Positions 1 to 11,044 of a stretch of DNA of 64,000 bases are shown one piece after another. Every line of letters begins with the position of its first letter. Within the stretch, counting starts at the first letter, position 1. The stretch lies in the NCBI GenBank assembly GCA_009602735.1, contig WELA01009486.1:86905-150904 (forward strand), written 5' to 3'. The notes under the pieces were generated by a model. It did no database searches and was not told the origin of the DNA. It worked only from the letters and a program-made list of their open reading frames with translations. Source of the DNA: Mesotaenium endlicherianum (Eukaryota > Streptophyta > Zygnematophyceae > Zygnematales > Mesotaeniaceae). The translations under genes were made by a program, and so were the position numbers.

Positions 1-328
1 GGGCAGCAGACACAGGCAGAAATCCCCAGAGGACAGGGGTGCCAGAAGAGGGACACGCGGGTGGGCCAGAGGTATGCCAGCCTCCCCCTCCGCTCAGGGG
101 CATGTACCTCTAGCCAATGTATTTCAGCATCCTAATGGAATGCCTGTATATGTGGGGATCAACACCCAAGTGGTTGAAGAACAGGCTACCATCCTTCGTT
201 CTCCTCGAGGCCCAACTTTAGAGCAAACAGGGTTCTTTAGAAGGCCAGCTGACAGACCTAGAGGGCTGTCCAGATCTAGGTCCAGATCTCCGTCTCCTGA
301 CCCTGAAGCCCCAGGAACAACCCCTTAA
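1..328 (+). pseudogene. 3' end of family-A extra ORF (aORF)
   Basis: This is the C-terminal ~108 codons of the extra ORF that family-A retrotransposons carry between pol and the 3' LTR. It aligns with the end of the fuller copy at 31866-33542, including the Gly-Met-Pro-Val-Tyr-Val-Gly stretch and the terminal Arg/Ser-Pro segment ending PDPEAPGTTP. It is cut by the window start, so its condition upstream is unknown. The function is not recognised. It is followed by the hairpin, polypurine tract and LTR in the order expected of the 3' end of an element. Confidence 0.8.
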
Positions 329-406
329 GGTGACAGGCTGAGAAGACAGTCCGTAGGGGAGGCTGGTCAAGGTCAGTTCCTTTATTTAAGGTTTTGGCAG
401 TTTGAT

Positions 407-441
407 GTTGTCGAGGCGACAACAAGTTAAGTTGGAGGGAT
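407..441 (+). promoter_or_regulatory. hairpin plus polypurine tract of family-A element
   Basis: A perfect 7-bp inverted repeat (GTTGTCG, loop AGG, CGACAAC) at 407-423 lies just before the purine-rich AAGTTGGAGGGAT that ends at the LTR. The purine tract is where plus-strand DNA synthesis would be primed. The hairpin recurs upstream of the other family-A 3' LTRs at 33.62, 25.75 (one mismatch) and 41.31 kb (shortened). Confidence 0.7.
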
Positions 442-1164
442 TGTAATGAATCAGTATATTAGTGGATATAATATTCATTTTCATATAATGGTTACTTAAC
501 TTCAGCCTGCTGAACTTTAGTTAATGGTCAGTCTGCTGGACTTTACGTAATTATCAGTTTAATGACTAAGCCGGAAGCAGCAGGCTGAAGTCCATATAAG
601 TCAGCTTGCTGACCCATTCTTTGACAGCCAGCTGACTTCCGTACTCGGTAGCAGCGAACTGCCTTGATATGCATCTAAGTGCGATATGCTAGATGAATGG
701 CCAGATGACATCCCTATGATGGATGGCTATTCGGGATGATGGGAGATGGCGGTGGATTTGGTTAACCGAGGTCCTACCAACGTGGTTAACTCCCGGGTAG
801 GCGGTGCCATCGCACTGGCCGTTGAACAGTAAACTCATTCCATGTACATATGCTAGGCATTGCTCTCGAGTTCGGCATTCGGAAACGAGGCCAACTCTCC
901 TGTACAGCTTACTGAGAGAGATCTGAATCCAAGGCGAGAAGCCATTGATGCGCACTGTCTTCTAACCTTGCTTATGTATGAGTTTACTGATTTGCATGCT
1001 AGTTCATGCTAATTTACTCACGTTTGACTTACGAGTATTATTCACTGCTAGTATATTGTCCTTTGCCGTTTAACCAGTTAACGGAAATTACCATAAAGAT
1101 TACTTGCTGATATAAAGATCTTTATTAATTGTTAATCTCTTATTTGGTAAGTCGATTCATTTCA
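442..1164 (+). repeat. family-A LTR (L1), 3' LTR
   Basis: A 723 bp LTR starting TGTAATGAATC and ending GATTCATTTCA, nearly the same as six other copies in this window. It is preceded by a polypurine tract and aORF tail, and no primer-binding site follows, so it acts as a 3' LTR. The sequence after it is the integrase of element F, so this element inserted into F and truncates it. Confidence 0.9.
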
Positions 1165-4100
1165 CGTGCGGTCTCGACGACATCAAGTGCAGGGGTAGTG
1201 GCCACAAAGTGTACCATCTTAGTGAAACGATCCACGATCGTTAGCACCCCATTGTGTCCTCGATCGGTGGTAGGCAATTTAACGACAAAGTCGAGGTTTA
1301 TGCTTTCCCAAGGAGCACATGCAAGTTCCAATGGTTGCCACTTCCCAGCAGGCAACGTATTGCTCGGCTTATTCCTCTGACATGTTGCGCAGTTGATGAT
1401 GTACTCGGCAACATCAACCTTAAGGGACGGCCAAATGTACCCTTGGCGCAAAGAGTGTGTGNAGCAAAGAGTGTGTGGTTTTTGTATTTCCATGATGACC
1501 TGAGTAAGGAGAGTCATGCGCTTCTTGTAGTAGCGCATGTCTTACTCGGCCTTCTGGGACAGCAATGCGCCCATTGTGCCACCAAAAACCGTCCTCAAAC
1601 GAATAGTTTGAGTGTTCTTTCCTTTTATCCATACTGTCCATCGTTACGGCTACACCGTTCAAGCCAGTACCCTGGAGATCTAGGAAAAACGGATCTTTGA
1701 GATAGCCCTCGTGAAATAATTGATGCAGGTCAAGTATTTCCGAGTTATGCATGCTATCCAAATCGGGTGCGCCCGCGTCACCAGGCTGGTTGCGGTCAGA
1801 CGTCTGGGGGGGTACAGCAGAATCAAGGGTGGCCGCCCTCAAAACCTGACCATTTTGTTCTCGCAAGCTCGCAACAGTCCCCAACATCAAGTGGTGGTGA
1901 GGAATTTGACTTAGAGGATCAGCAACATTGTTGCGGCCTGGGCGATACGCCCACTCAAAGTGGAATCGTTGCAAGAACTCAGACCATCTCGTCTGTCTCC
2001 TCGATAGCGTTTGGTTGAATTTGAAAGAAAGTATTTGGGCAGTGGTCCGTAACCACCGTCAAACCTTTGCAGCCTTCCAAATAACATCGCCAAGTTTTCA
2101 AAGCGTATATGACTGCCCAGAGCTCCTGCTCTGTCGTTGAGTAATTTTGTTCTGCAGGTGTCAGCTTTCGACTCTTAAAACTGATAGGCTGGCCTGCCTG
2201 CAGCAGAACAGCCCCTATTCCAACACCAGACGCATCGGCGACGACCTCGTAAGGCAAGTCGGGATCGGCTAATGAAAGAAGTGGCGCATTCGTGAGTGCA
2301 TACTTAATGTGCTCAAACGCATGTTGCGTATTCTCATCCCAAATGAACGTCTTATCTTTCCTTGTCAGAGCAGTGAGTGGCGCGGCCATCACTGAATAAC
2401 CTTGCATAAACTTACGAAAGTAGTTAGCAAACCCGAGGAATGAACGTACAGTATGTATATCGGTTGGGACAGGCCAGTCAGCGACACACGCTATCTTGGC
2501 TGGGTCAGGGCGCACCCCTTTCGAACCCACTATATGTCCCAGGTACAACAGTTCATCCTTTAGGAAGGAACATTTCTTGAGCTTAGCGTACAGCTGCTGC
2601 TCACGAAGGATTTGCAACACCAACTCGAGGTGCTTGTAATGCTCGTCCCTGTTCTTTGAGTAGACGAGGATATCGTCGAGGTAAACCTGGACAAATTTCC
2701 CCAAGTAAGGTCTAAACAAATTGTTCATGGTACTTTGGAATGTCGCTGGTGCATTGGTAAGTCCAAAACGTAGGACTTTGTATTGGATATGCCCAATAGG
2801 CGTTCGAAACGCTGTTTTGGGGACATCCTATGGTGTGATTCGAATCACATGATAGCCTTGGGCTAAATCAAGCGAGGAGAACACGCATGCCCCCTGCAGC
2901 GAATCAAACAAATCATCAATGCGAGGCAACGAATAGCGGTTCTTGACCGTTATGTTGTTCAGCGCACGATAAGCAATGCACATTCTAAGCAACCCATCTT
3001 TCTTTTGGACAAAGAGGATGGGGGCCCCGAATGGAGAAGAGCTCGGCTCAATCCAGCCTTTCTCCAGCAAGTCGCTAATTTGATCTTTCATCTCGGTCAT
3101 TTCCAACGGGCTTAGGCGATAAATCGGTCGCCAAGTCGGTTGAGAATCGAGAACGAGAGGGATGGTATGTCCAATACCCCTATCAGGCGGAAGCCCGGCT
3201 GGTATTTCAGTTGGAAACACTGACTTATACTTTTGCAAAAGAGCAAAAAGGTCGGCTGTGAGTGTTTCTTCATGACCAATAATGTCCAACATCGATTCTT
3301 GCGTAAAGAGCGTAGTTGAAGTTGCTGGGGAATCGGGTCTCACTAATCCAAAGAAAACATTTTGACCGTGCTTTGCCAAACGTCGCGCTTGCTTTATGGA
3401 CAATAGAAGAGTCTTCGAAGGACTTTCCAAGGCCATATGGGGCTTAAGGGACTGAAGAGAAATTATCCTGGTCCCCTTGCGTACAATGCATGTCTTTTTG
3501 ACTGAAGTCAAGCAATGCACTTGTTTGCGTAAGCCAATCATTACCCAAAATTGCGTTGATTCCATGCGGCAATTCAGTTACGTAGAATTGTACACGCCCA
3601 TGGAAGGACTGCACGCTGAGCGGTAATTTAAGCATTCCAGTAATGCAAGCTAACGAGCCATCGCCAAGGCGAAGAGTCTCGTCCTTGAGTATTGGAAACG
3701 ACTTCATCCCTTGTGCAAAACGTGCACTAATGAAGCTTACTGACGCGCCTGAATCAATGACTGTAAAGCATGATTTACCTGAAACTTTCGTTTCAAATGT
3801 CATACTTAATCCCAAAGAAGCATTACGCATCAGCAGCAACGTCCTCGCCTTGAGAGGAATGTGGGAAATATGGAGGTCCTTTACCAAAATCCCATTTTGC
3901 ATTGCTGTCCTTGCGCGAAACCGAGTAATCGGGTCAAAGTATGCGTGAATATGTGAGAATGCGGCAATATATATTGGTGCAAGACACTTGTGCATTTTTT
4001 GTAAGCGAGATAAGTGTTCGTAACACTTGGCAAGGTTAGGATCATGCGGCTGAAAGTGCAAGAACATGGTACCATGGATGCACTCGAGTTCCAAGAACTC

Positions 4101-4235
4101 AGCAAAGCTCAACACTGGCATACAAATATATTCGTTTCGAAGTATATTCATATCGGGTATGCCTGAGTGAACAAGGATTCTTGGGGCTTGCGCGCAAACT
4201 CCTAGAATTTCCTGCTCACTAAGTCGTGTTGTCAA
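1165..4235 (-). pseudogene. pol of element F (PR-RT-RH-IN), broken
   Basis: The reading starts in the protease region (4235-3444), with the aspartic active-site motif IDSGASVSF. RT follows in two pieces (3565-2828 and 2728-1979) separated by a stop or frameshift near 2828. The palm motif FVQVYLDDILVY and the RNase H motif VVADASGVGIGAVLL are visible. Integrase (1974-1165) has the HHCC zinc-binding end (CATCQRNK) and the first catalytic Asp (NLDFVVKLP), then is cut by L1 before the second Asp and the Glu. An N at 1462 lies inside a short direct duplication, a likely assembly artefact. A product from this copy could not integrate. Confidence 0.88.
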
Positions 4236-5506
4236 AAGCTNTAAGCTCCGAAGGAGGCTTTGCGACTAGCTCCTGAGCTACTCTTTGAAGGCCCCTTGCC
4301 TTTCCCCTTGGGATTGTTTCTCGAATCCCTCCTAGTAGGACATTGCGAGATCGTATGCCCTTGCTTCCCACAGCCAAAACACAGCCCTCTGGTCATCATA
4401 TGATTGCGAGCTTCGGTGTTGTCTATTTTGCCTATCTTGGGAGGTGGACTAGTGGATCGAGTGCTAGGGCCCGCGCCATTAGGATAGTTCCTCTTGGGGG
4501 CGGGTTTACTTGTACTAGGAAAGGACGTTGGAGGACGTGATGGACGCGAGGCCCGTTTAGGCGTAGCGACCGACTCCTCTTGAGCTAAAGTCTCGGTATA
4601 ACGAATGAGATAGGCGATGGCTGTCCATTCCAAACCGGTGACTGAGTTCGCGTTGAGACGATTAGCGTATTCCGCCTGGAGTCCCAAGCGAAAAAGGTGA
4701 ATTTGCATCCCAGTATCAACTGGAACATCCACTATTTGGGCGACTAAGATACGAAACTTATTGATATAGGTTTTGATAGTGCCTGTCTGTTTGAGGAGAA
4801 GCTACTTATCACGAGCTATCTTGGATGGGTTGTGACGCCCAAAAGAATTGCGTAACTCGGTACTAAACTCTTCGAAAGTGATGGGCCCCCTCTCAGTCCC
4901 ATGCCATAACTGCGATGCATCCCCCTTGAGAAAAGTGGAAGCCATCATGGCTTGGTCGGCAAGGGCTACTTTCGCTAACGCAAAGAAGGTTTTGAGTTCT
5001 TTGAGAAAACGGCATACATCAGAATAGGGGCCGCCTTGAAACTTTTCAGGCGGCGATGGTTTGTACGAAGGCGTTGGTGCCGCGGCCTGCCCAAGGATGA
5101 TGGGCGGGATTGGCGTGTTGGCGTTGTCGCCTGCGGTCCGTGATGGGCCCGGCATCCCTTGGGCAGCCTGTAAAAAAGGACCAATCGAAGGGTGAGTGTC
5201 CATGGCAGTAACGAAGCGAGTGACAAGGTCGGCCAACTCAATATGAGTGGCTTCAGCGAGGTTAACACGGTCTTCTGTACGACCAATGACGTCGGACAAA
5301 GTACTAAGTGCCATTGTCATGGTTTGACTGTCAGTCGTCAAGGCCGTGAAGCGTTGTAAAGTGGTTTGCTGGAAAGTGCGCGGCGAGATTGGCTCGGCGG
5401 GCAATCCTCCAGCATCGCAGCTGGTGACGACAGGAGCAGGAAGAGCAGCTGCAGTGGCGGCGGCAGCAGCGGCAGCAGTTGCAGCGGCACCATTGTCGCC
5501 CTCCAT
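4232..5506 (-). pseudogene. gag of element F with one in-frame stop
   Basis: The start at 5506 opens with an Ala-rich N-terminus. A capsid-like segment follows (LKGDASQLWHGTERGPITF), then a stop at 4804-4802. The same frame then continues to a CCHC zinc knuckle, CFGCGKQGHTISQC, and a basic Ser/Lys-rich tail. Both halves are in one frame, so a single nonsense mutation explains the break. The product would package element RNA in virus-like particles. An N at 4241 falls at the gag/pol junction and hides how pol was expressed. Confidence 0.85.
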
Positions 5507-5544
5507 ATGGAAGCCGAGATAGCGCCGGAAGAGAGAGAAAAAAA

Positions 5545-5610
5545 TTCCCGTCGAAACACGATAAGCGACCGGGGGTCAGGGCAGTACTGGGATGGGTGAC
5601 CTTCCCAATA
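5545..5610 (+). other. 5S-rRNA-like fragment in the element F leader
   Basis: The stretch containing ATAAGCGACC, then GGGCAGTACTGGGATGGGTG and ACC, matches the 3' half of eukaryotic 5S rRNA around the box C / internal control region (known form AGTACTxGGATGGGTGACC). It lies on the plus strand, antisense to element F, between its primer-binding site and gag. The 5' half of 5S and its box A are not evident, so this is a fragment, not a functional gene. It may be a captured fragment or a mutated relic; chance similarity over ~45 nt is unlikely. Confidence 0.6.
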
Positions 5611-5708
5611 CGAAAAATGGCCCCAAATATATTTTCCCAAAAATATATGCCAGTCACTAAGAAAAAATAAAAATTCCTTGGAGAAACCGAGATCGGCTCC
5701 GATACCTA

Positions 5709-6653
5709 TGTGACGTTTCTGCTTTTCGAGAGGATCTTTCCTCGGTATTCAAGGAATATTTAATTCAAGTGGGAGGAAAATCTGTATACTTGTGGAAATT
5801 GACGAATACTCGAAAGAGCGAAAGTGAAAACTAACGTAGAATGTGTGCTTGTGAGAGTTGCACTCACAATGACTCTGCAGGTATTTATACCTGCACAACA
5901 TGAGGCACTGGAGTGCTTCGAGTCACCACCTAGGGCACTGGTTCATGTTCAACGAAAATGGTCGAAGGGACGTGTCCCATTCGGCCGAATGCTCGAAACG
6001 CGCAGTTGGCCGTTTGGAGACTTTTCGACGGTTTCCGAAAAAACGTGTCGCGCCAAACGGGCGTTTTCGCGTTCTCGCAACTTTCCGAAAAAGTCGCGAT
6101 TGATCGCGAAGTCGCGTACAGAACCTTTCGTCATAGACCGGTAGTTTAAAAACTACCTTGGCCAATCGGATAGGTAGGTGTGAACGTTTCAAACGAAAGT
6201 CAAAGGTTCGAATCCGCTCGGATGCAAAGCAACTTTGCATATTTCGTTTCGTTTGACTTTACGACTGTTTGTTCGTATTAATGATACGACAGTTTCTTCG
6301 TATTACAACTAGTCGTAACCCGAAATCTGTGATTGTCCATCATTCGTAATAATGACAATCAAAATAACTTAATCAAACAATGATTAATTAAATTATCATC
6401 TCATAATTATTCAAAGTAACGAAATGAATAATTATGTCGTACTTTTGCGAAGTAGTCGAATTACGTTACGACGCTTTTTGCAATAGTATCTTGGTCGTTT
6501 CGCCAATCGACCGGGAATTAATCGGCACACGTGTGTGGCGAAGAATTCAATGTGATGCAATCATTTATCAAATAAGTTATGATAAATAGTATAACAAATT
6601 TTAAATATTTGGGAAAACGTCCCAAATACGCCTAAACAGCTCAAATCGTTACA
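5709..6653 (-). repeat. 5' LTR of element F
   Basis: On the minus strand it starts TGTAACG at 6653 and ends CGTCACA at 5709, giving matching short inverted termini. Immediately internal (5707-5695) is GGTATCGGAGCC, a primer-binding site complementary to an initiator-Met-type tRNA 3' end. The length is 945 bp. No second LTR is present, so the boundaries rest on the termini and the primer-binding site. Confidence 0.75.
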
Positions 6654-6870
6654 AAAGTCAAGTTAGTATGCCGCATAGTACACTGAGCCCAGAGACACAC
6701 TAGGTGAGCAAGTGGAAGGATCCTGGACAGGATGTGCAATGCTCTACATCATACACTTCCCAAGCTCCACATAGACTCATCATACTACACAAGTAAGCCT
6801 CACACACTTACCTCACGAGACAAAGAAGGCAAGCACGGACATTCAAGAAAGGACTTAGCTTTGATACCAC
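6654..6870 (-). other. leader and primer-binding site of a further element (G)
   Basis: On the minus strand TGGTATCAAAGCT (6869-6857) directly follows an LTR end (GATTCATTTCA, ending at 6871). This is a primer-binding site, so the stretch is the untranslated leader of another LTR element. No coding sequence survives because element F occupies the continuation. Confidence 0.55.
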
Positions 6871-7631
6871 TGAAATGAATCTTACTTAATCAAGATTAAT
6901 ATATTTCATTCAAATATATAAGATCAGAGATAGGTGGAAGCGTGTGAAATCATGGAGCAATCTTTGCCCTTATAATGAACTCCGATTGCTCATCTATAAC
7001 CCTTGACTCACTTACTGTAGTGTGCCATAGTTGCACACTAATACAAGGCACAAGAAAGAGGCGCACTTGAGGACTAGAGCTTCTCCTTTAGAAGCTCATG
7101 GCCTCTTGCCTACCAGGCATACAAGCATGTATAAGGACAAACACAATATGAGAGGATAGAATAGCAAAGGCGCTCTCATTCAGACGACCATAAAGTGGCT
7201 AAAACACATCCCACTTACTTAGGTGCAAAACCATGGAATCTGTCCGTTGTGTGACCCCAAAATGCCAAAGGGCATACCTCTATGAATACTACTTCAAATT
7301 GAGCAAAGTTAACAGCAACGGATGCATCTTGACGAGACCTTTCCGAAATTTTTAAGTTTGCTCCATTTGGAGCGCAGACAAAGCAACCATGTCAATTTCC
7401 GTGAAGGCTGGTTATTAGAACCGACCCCAAAAGTGGACACATGACTTGCAACTAGGAATCCGACTGTAAAGCCTACTGTCCAGAATGCGGGTCCACAAGA
7501 TCCCAGCCTGCTATGTACCTAGTGACCACCTCGTTGACCACGGCGCAAGGTGCGCCGTTCCGTGGGAAACTCGTTAAGTTGGGACCCACGGATCTAGGTA
7601 TAACGACCATATTAATTGGTCGGTTGATTGA
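6871..7631 (-). repeat. probable LTR of element G, right boundary unclear
   Basis: It ends (minus strand) in GATTCATTTCA next to a primer-binding site. The 5' terminus cannot be fixed: it may lie near 7442 (TGTGTCCAC) or be removed by the L2 insertion at 7632. There is no convincing coding sequence in this AT-rich stretch. Confidence 0.45.
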
Positions 7632-8348
7632 TGTAATGAACAGTATGTTGGTAGATATAACATTCATTTGAATATAATGGTTAATTAAATTTACTTTGCT
7701 GAACTTTAGTTAATATTTAGTCTGTTGGACTATATAAAATAGTCAGTTTAATGACTCAGCCGAGAGCAGCAGGCTGAAGTCAACTTAGGTCAGCTTGCTG
7801 ACACATTCTTTGACAGCCAGCTGACTTCCGTACTCGGTAGCAGCAAACTGCCCAGATATGCATCTAAGTGTGGTGTGCTAGATGAATGGCCAGATGACAT
7901 CGTTAGGATGGATGGCGATTTGGGATGATGGGAGATGGCGATGGATTTGGTTAACCGAGGTCCTACCAACGTGGTTAACTCCCGGGTAGGCGGTGCCATC
8001 GCACTGGCCGTTGAACAGTAAACTCATTCCATGTACATATGCTAGGTATTGCCCTGGAGTTCGGCATTCGGAAACGAGGCCAACTCTCTTGTACTGATTA
8101 TTGAGAGAGATCTGGATCCAAGGCGAGAAGCCATTGATACGCACTGTCTTCTAGCCTTGCTTATGTATGAGTTTACTGATTGCATTATTGATGCTAGTTT
8201 ACTTGCATTGACTTGCGAGTATTGTCCACGGCTAGTGTGTGGTCCTTTGCTGTTTAAATCAATTAACAGATCACACCATAAAGATACTAGCTGATATAAA
8301 GATCTTCATTAATTGTTAATCACCTATTTGATAAGTCGATTCGTTTCA
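7632..8348 (+). repeat. family-A 5' LTR (L2) of element A
   Basis: A 717 bp LTR starting TGTAATGAAC and ending GATTCGTTTCA. It is followed at 8350-8362 by TGGTATCGGAGCT, the primer-binding site, so this is a true 5' LTR. Confidence 0.9.
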
Positions 8349-8401
8349 GTGGTATCGGAGCTCTTATCACAGTCTTCTTTGGATGGTGAGGACAAGGTCT
8401 C

Positions 8402-9105
8402 TGTAATGAATCAGTATATTGGTTGATGTAATATTCAGTTAAATAATAAAGTTAAATAAGTTCAGCCTGCTGAACTTTAGTTAATATCGAGTCTGCTGGA
8501 CTTTATTAAATCATCAGTTTAATGACTCAGCCGGGAGCAGCAGGCTGAAGTCAACTTAGGTCAGCTTGCTGACACATTCTTTGACAGTCAGCTGACTTCC
8601 GTAGACAGTCGCAGCGAACTGCCTAGATATGCATCTAAGTGTGGTGTGCTAGATGAATGGCCAGATGACATCCTTAGGATGGATGGCGATTCGGGATGAT
8701 GGGAGGTGGCGGAGGTCCTACCAACGTGGTTAACTCCCGGGTAGGCGGTGCCATCGCACTGGCCGTTGAACAGTAAACTCATTCCATGTACATATGCTAG
8801 GCATTGCTCTCAAGTTCGGCATTCAGAAACGAGGCCAATTCTCTTGTACAGCTTACTGCGAGAGATCTAAATCCAAGGCAAGAAGCCATTGATACGCACT
8901 GTCTTCTAACCTTGCTTATGTATGAGTTTACTGATTTGCATTATTGATGCTAGTTTACTCGCATTTGACTTACGAGTATTATTCACTGCTAGTGTGTTGT
9001 CCTTTGCCGTTTAACCAGTTAACGAAAAATACCATGAAGATTACTTGTTGATATAAAGACCTTTATTGATTGTTAATCGCCTATTTGGTAAGTCGATTCA
9101 TTTCA
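8402..9105 (+). repeat. family-A LTR (L3) inserted in gag of A
   Basis: A 704 bp LTR with the standard TGTAATGAATC...TTTCA ends. The left flank is the first codons of gag of A (ending GGTCTC). Gag resumes after 9583 with TTCTCAAACTAGC, so TCTC is shared by the two flanks, consistent with a 4-5 bp target duplication. Confidence 0.85.
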
Positions 9106-9583
9106 GTAGCTGCAGAGGAGGCCAAGAAAGCAGAGGAGGAGAGGCAAGCTGAGGAGAAGCGGAAGCAGCAGGCTGAAGAAGAGGAACAGAGGAGAATCAG
9201 CAGCTACCGCTACACAGTGCTGGGCAAGGGCTTTGATCTACTGGAGGAGGCCTTCAAGTATGCCCAGAGAAGTCGCAGTGAGTCGCAGAAGGAAATCCTC
9301 CAGAGGGAAGGGGAGACATCCGAAAACTTTGACAAGTATATAGAGGTCAGCACGGGGCTCCTCCTCTACCATGATTACGCCAGGATGGTAAGATATACGG
9401 TCAGAGAGGCCAAGGCAATGGCCCAGGTGAACGAAGCAGGGGCTGTCTCGATTCTCGGTGTCTGGGGGAAAGATAGGGTCATCAGGATGATCCCCATGGA
9501 TGCGGACAGCTTCAAGGACTCAACACCCCATAACAGGTTCAAGGCCATGTATAATGAGGTGGAGAGAAGGAGCTGAGAATTCT
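9106..9583 (+). pseudogene. divergent aORF fragment joined to L3
   Basis: Directly after the LTR, an open frame begins inside a coiled-coil (EEAKKAEEERQAEEKRKQQA). It continues through a region homologous to the aORF at 31866-33542: compare SSYRYTVLGKGFDLLEEA here with ATYRYTVVGG...DNLKEA there. Both also share a Tyr-x-Asp-Tyr-Ala-x-Met-Val segment and end at NEVERRS. It is clearly more divergent than the other aORF copies, so it represents another subfamily. It stops where gag of A resumes. There is no gag or pol between this LTR and the aORF part. Confidence 0.75.
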
Positions 9584-11044
9584 CAAACTAGCAACTCCCG
9601 AGAAATGGAGAACCATGATAACGAGAACGTCGAAAATAAGGCGGAAAGCCATGTAGCGGGAACCCGTACCTATTCTGAAGCAGTGGCAGATACTGCAGCT
9701 AGAGAGGCTGCAAATGAGGCAGCTGCTATTGCCGCAGTCGCAGCACAGCAAGCTGAGGAGGAGAGAGCCAGATTAGAAGCTGAACAATTAGCAAAAGCTG
9801 CCGAAGATACAGAAAGGAGGGAAGAATAGCCCGCTGATGAGCGCACGGTTGAAGAACTTATGGCCTCCAGGGCCAATGTTCTGAACCCACCTCCTGCTGT
9901 ACAACTCAATGTACCCCCAGGTCAAATACATGACCGGCTGAATGCGGCAGGAATTGCTACTGCAGGAGCGAGAGGGACTTTTGAGGACATTACTTAGCGA
10001 GTAGATGCCAATGCTGCTGCTGCATTTGCTAGACTACCACTCCAGAGTGTAGACTTGGGAGCATTGTTCGTTCAAATGCAGTCGCAAATGGCGACCATGT
10101 ATCAGTCCCAACAGGAGGACAAAAGAATCATAATGTCTCTAGTGCGGGACAGAGACCAATTGGGGTCTCAAACCACTGGTGGTGGTGGCAGAGGGCCTAG
10201 TAAGCCCAAGCCGAAACCTCTGCAGGATTATGATCCTGAGGGAAACAGAAAATATTACCTGATCAAGTTTCTCGCGGATGTTGAGCAGTGGCTGGAGAAC
10301 TACCCAGAACTGCAAGATTACGAGAAGGTCAGGCACACCGGTGCACTACTGAAAGGCAGTGCCGCAAACTGGTGGCTTTACTGGAAAGGAGAGCGTAAGG
10401 CTCAGCAACTCGGTGACCCTACGTGGGTAGAGTTTGTCGAGAAGTTGCATGAGAAGTTTGATGTCATCAACCAGCAGGAGAAAGCTATCTATGCGATGAT
10501 CTCCCTGACACTGAAGCAGACCACTTTAGTTGCTGAGTTTGCTCAAAAGTTCCAGGAGAACATGATGAAACAGACAGACTTGCCAGAACCATATAGGATA
10601 GCATACTTCAGGTATGGCTTGACATTCGAGGTCTTTGGTCATTTCGCGGAGAAGAAGTATGAGAAACTGGCTGACTTGATCCAGGATGCTGATGCCTGGG
10701 ATCAGCAGCAATTCAATCACAAGCGCCAGAGTAATGCTTTGGTGTCTAAGGTTGTCAAAAAGTCCCACGGTTCCTACAATGCAATGGAAGGAGACCAGGC
10801 TGAGGATGATTAGGATGATGAATATGAGTATGAGTACAATGCTATGCAGTCTAGAGGGAGAGGTGGCTTCTCTCGAGGCGGCTATAGAAGACGTGGTGGT
10901 AGGACTAAGCCGAGACCAGCCTCATCAAAACCTATTTGCTACCATTGTCAGAAGTTGGGCCACTACAGAGAACAGTGTCCAGTCAAGCACCTTCCGAAAG
11001 CCGAGAGAAAAAAGCAGCCTTTAAAAGACAGCAACAGTCAGTAA
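9584..11044 (+). pseudogene. gag of element A with in-frame stops
   Basis: Collinear with the intact gag of B (20880-19402). It has an Ala/Glu-rich N-terminal segment, a capsid-type core (LLKGSAANWWLYWKGERK), an acidic patch, a Gly/Arg-rich stretch and a zinc knuckle CYHCQKLGHYREQC. All parts are in one frame but interrupted by nonsense codons near 9827, 9995 and 10811. The slippery heptamer TTTAAAA (11020-11026) lies ~20 nt before the gag stop. Confidence 0.85.

Larger units (their letters stand above)
1165..6653 (-). mobile_element. Ty3/Gypsy element F, 3'-truncated
   Basis: Reading on the minus strand, the order is 5' LTR (6653-5709), primer-binding site, leader, gag (5506-4232), then protease, reverse transcriptase, RNase H and integrase, stopping at 1165 where the L1 element begins. 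Protease-RT-RH-IN order places it in Ty3/Gypsy. Stops, a frameshift and two Ns (1462, 4241) show it is decayed or imperfectly assembled. The chromodomain region, if it existed, and the 3' LTR are absent. Confidence 0.9.

Noticed and set aside
5366-5670. Small open frames over the Ala-rich start of gag of element F
   Set aside because: They arise from the GCN repeat read in other frames. Only the MEGDNGA frame leads to a gag core and zinc knuckle.
5900-6240. Overlapping open frames within the LTR of element F
   Set aside because: They lie in the CG-rich inverted-repeat-like part of the LTR, with no protein features; judged to be chance frames.
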